A stretch of 7,151 nucleotides of DNA, from positions 1 through 7,151 of the forward strand of contig CAYRIF010000193.1 of NCBI GenBank assembly GCA_964424205.1, read 5' to 3'. The notes under the pieces are model-generated. The model was given only the letters and a program-made list of their open reading frames with translations. It was not told the origin of the DNA and did not search any database. This DNA is from CAYRIF01 sp964424205. GTDB lineage: Bacteria; Bacteroidota; Bacteroidia; Cytophagales; Cyclobacteriaceae. Below, piece by piece: positions 7,101-7,151 of the stretch (its first letter is position 1; each line of letters begins with the position of its first letter). The position numbers and the translations under genes are program-made.

Positions 7101-7151
7101 TATTAGCCGTATTTTCATTTTCAACAATAACTTCTTGATAATTAATCCATT
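4138..7151 (-). CDS. mutB: methylmalonyl-CoA mutase, MutA-like small subunit fused to complete MutB; N-terminus beyond the window
   Basis: Adenosylcobalamin-dependent mutase interconverting (R)-methylmalonyl-CoA and succinyl-CoA in the cytoplasm. The frame is open from 7149 to the stop TGA at 4138-4140: 1003 visible codons, numbered here from 7149. Residues 1 to ~290 are a MutA-like barrel (NNYFIEITKLRALR, GGCDSL, RIARN, DPAAGAYYVE) without its usual C-terminal part. Residues ~295-1003 are a complete MutB. By comparison with the Propionibacterium large subunit, all key residues are present: Y372 (Y89), Q480 (Q197), R490 (R207), H527 (H244), N649 (N366), E653 (E370), K882 (K604), D886 (D608) and the cobalt-ligand H888 (H610) in DGHDRG. 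SSL and VGG complete the B12 motif. Tyr and Arg at the 89/207 sites indicate methylmalonyl-CoA rather than isobutyryl-CoA. In the MutA-like half the Asn366/Glu370 equivalents appear to be Lys and Ala, so it should be catalytically inactive. No frameshift is seen. TTG at 7092 is not a credible start. Confidence 0.95.
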   Translation of the reverse strand, partial: WINYQEVIVENENTANTSALEALNSGAEGIVFNLTRIQKIDFDSLLKDILFEHCYIGFVFANSNRAAIRFLEKHKIAQGFLRIEGAEKNDDLLQSIISLTESHPNFQVLSIGANSSKGAVQELVKILNTAINYFENLLVLGIPAKVIAKNIIFELTVGNNYFIEITKLRALRILFYQVVKAYQGKNFERGKVKIHCTTKPSNDEGHANHNMLSNTTQAMAAIIGGCDSLCVKPHEATKTFSNRIARNVSNILKEESYLDRVTDPAAGAYYVEVLTDKLVRNTWRELRKLNTTNARLAEIDYTDIVAEKSSKKGDNNTRKNWQTAEKIEVKPAFEKADTELFNHLDFVAGIAPYLRGPYSTMYVKRPWTIRQYAGFSTAEKSNAFYRRNLAAGQKGLSIAFDLPTHRGYDSDHPRVAGDVGKAGVAIDSILDMRILFDQIPLDKMSVSMTMNGAVIPIMALYIVAAEEQGVKPGQLSGTIQNDVLKEFMVRNTYIYPPAASMRIIADIFKYTSKHMPKFNSISISGYHMQEAGASADIELAYTLADGMEYIKTGIKAGLSIDDFAPRLSFFWGIGMNHFMEIAKLRAGRLLWAKIIKKYDPKNPKSMALRAHCQTSGWSLTAQDPYNNVTRTCVEAMSAVLGGTQSLHTNALDEAIALPTDFSAKIARDTQLFLQKETSITNVVDPWGGSYYVEYLTHQLAQRAWALIEEVEALGGMAKAIETGLPKMRIEEAAARKQARIDAGKDTIVGVNKYQTTDETEMELLEVDNETVRNIQLEKLKKLKAARNEEEVQIALNFLTVCAKTGEGNLLELAIAAARNKATVGEISSAMEKEFGRHKATVRSISGVYAAETKGNKRFMEAQALADKFAKLEGRRPRIMVAKMGQDGHDRGAKVIATSFADLGFDVDIGPLFQTPEEVAMQAAENDVHVIGASSLAAGHKTLIPQLIAALKHIGREDIMVTVGGVIPPNDYDFLYNAGVAAIFGPGTVIAEAAITVLEKLMGE

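Overview
The window looks like Bacteroidota DNA. It is AT-rich, its starts have no clear Shine-Dalgarno sequence, and its methylmalonyl-CoA mutase resembles Bacteroidota proteins. This assignment is an inference from gene style and protein families; no marker gene is present.

Layout: the left half (about 1-3759, + strand) is a run of three oxidoreductase genes. First is a Baeyer-Villiger/flavin-containing monooxygenase that enters from the left edge without its first ~45 residues. It overlaps by 4 bp (ATGA) with a classical short-chain dehydrogenase/reductase. A 65-bp gap follows, then a GMC/cholesterol-oxidase-like flavoprotein that carries a ferredoxin-like cysteine motif. Nothing resembling a promoter or terminator separates them, so they probably form one operon that oxidises a hydrophobic alcohol, ketone or sterol-like compound. 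The substrate cannot be read from the sequence.

The middle (3760-4137) has no gene and lies between converging genes. It contains an AT-rich imperfect inverted repeat and, on the minus strand, what looks like the 3' end (domains V and VI) of a bacterial group II intron whose reverse transcriptase is gone. The domain V-like part is interrupted by an 18-bp near-perfect palindrome.

The right half (4138-7151, minus strand) is one continuous reading frame for a coenzyme-B12-dependent methylmalonyl-CoA mutase. It runs off the right edge. A catalytically dead small-subunit (MutA-like) barrel is joined in frame to a complete catalytic large subunit (MutB) with all expected active-site residues and the cobalamin-binding domain. 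In most bacteria these are two separate genes. The enzyme interconverts succinyl-CoA and methylmalonyl-CoA and links propionyl-CoA metabolism to the TCA cycle.

The two halves are transcribed toward each other and need not be functionally linked. A link is conceivable, because sterol, branched-chain or odd-chain degradation yields propionyl-CoA, but the sequence does not show one. I found no tRNA, rRNA, CRISPR array or complete transposon. The most notable points are the MutA-MutB fusion, the interrupted intron remnant and the cysteine motif in the GMC enzyme.
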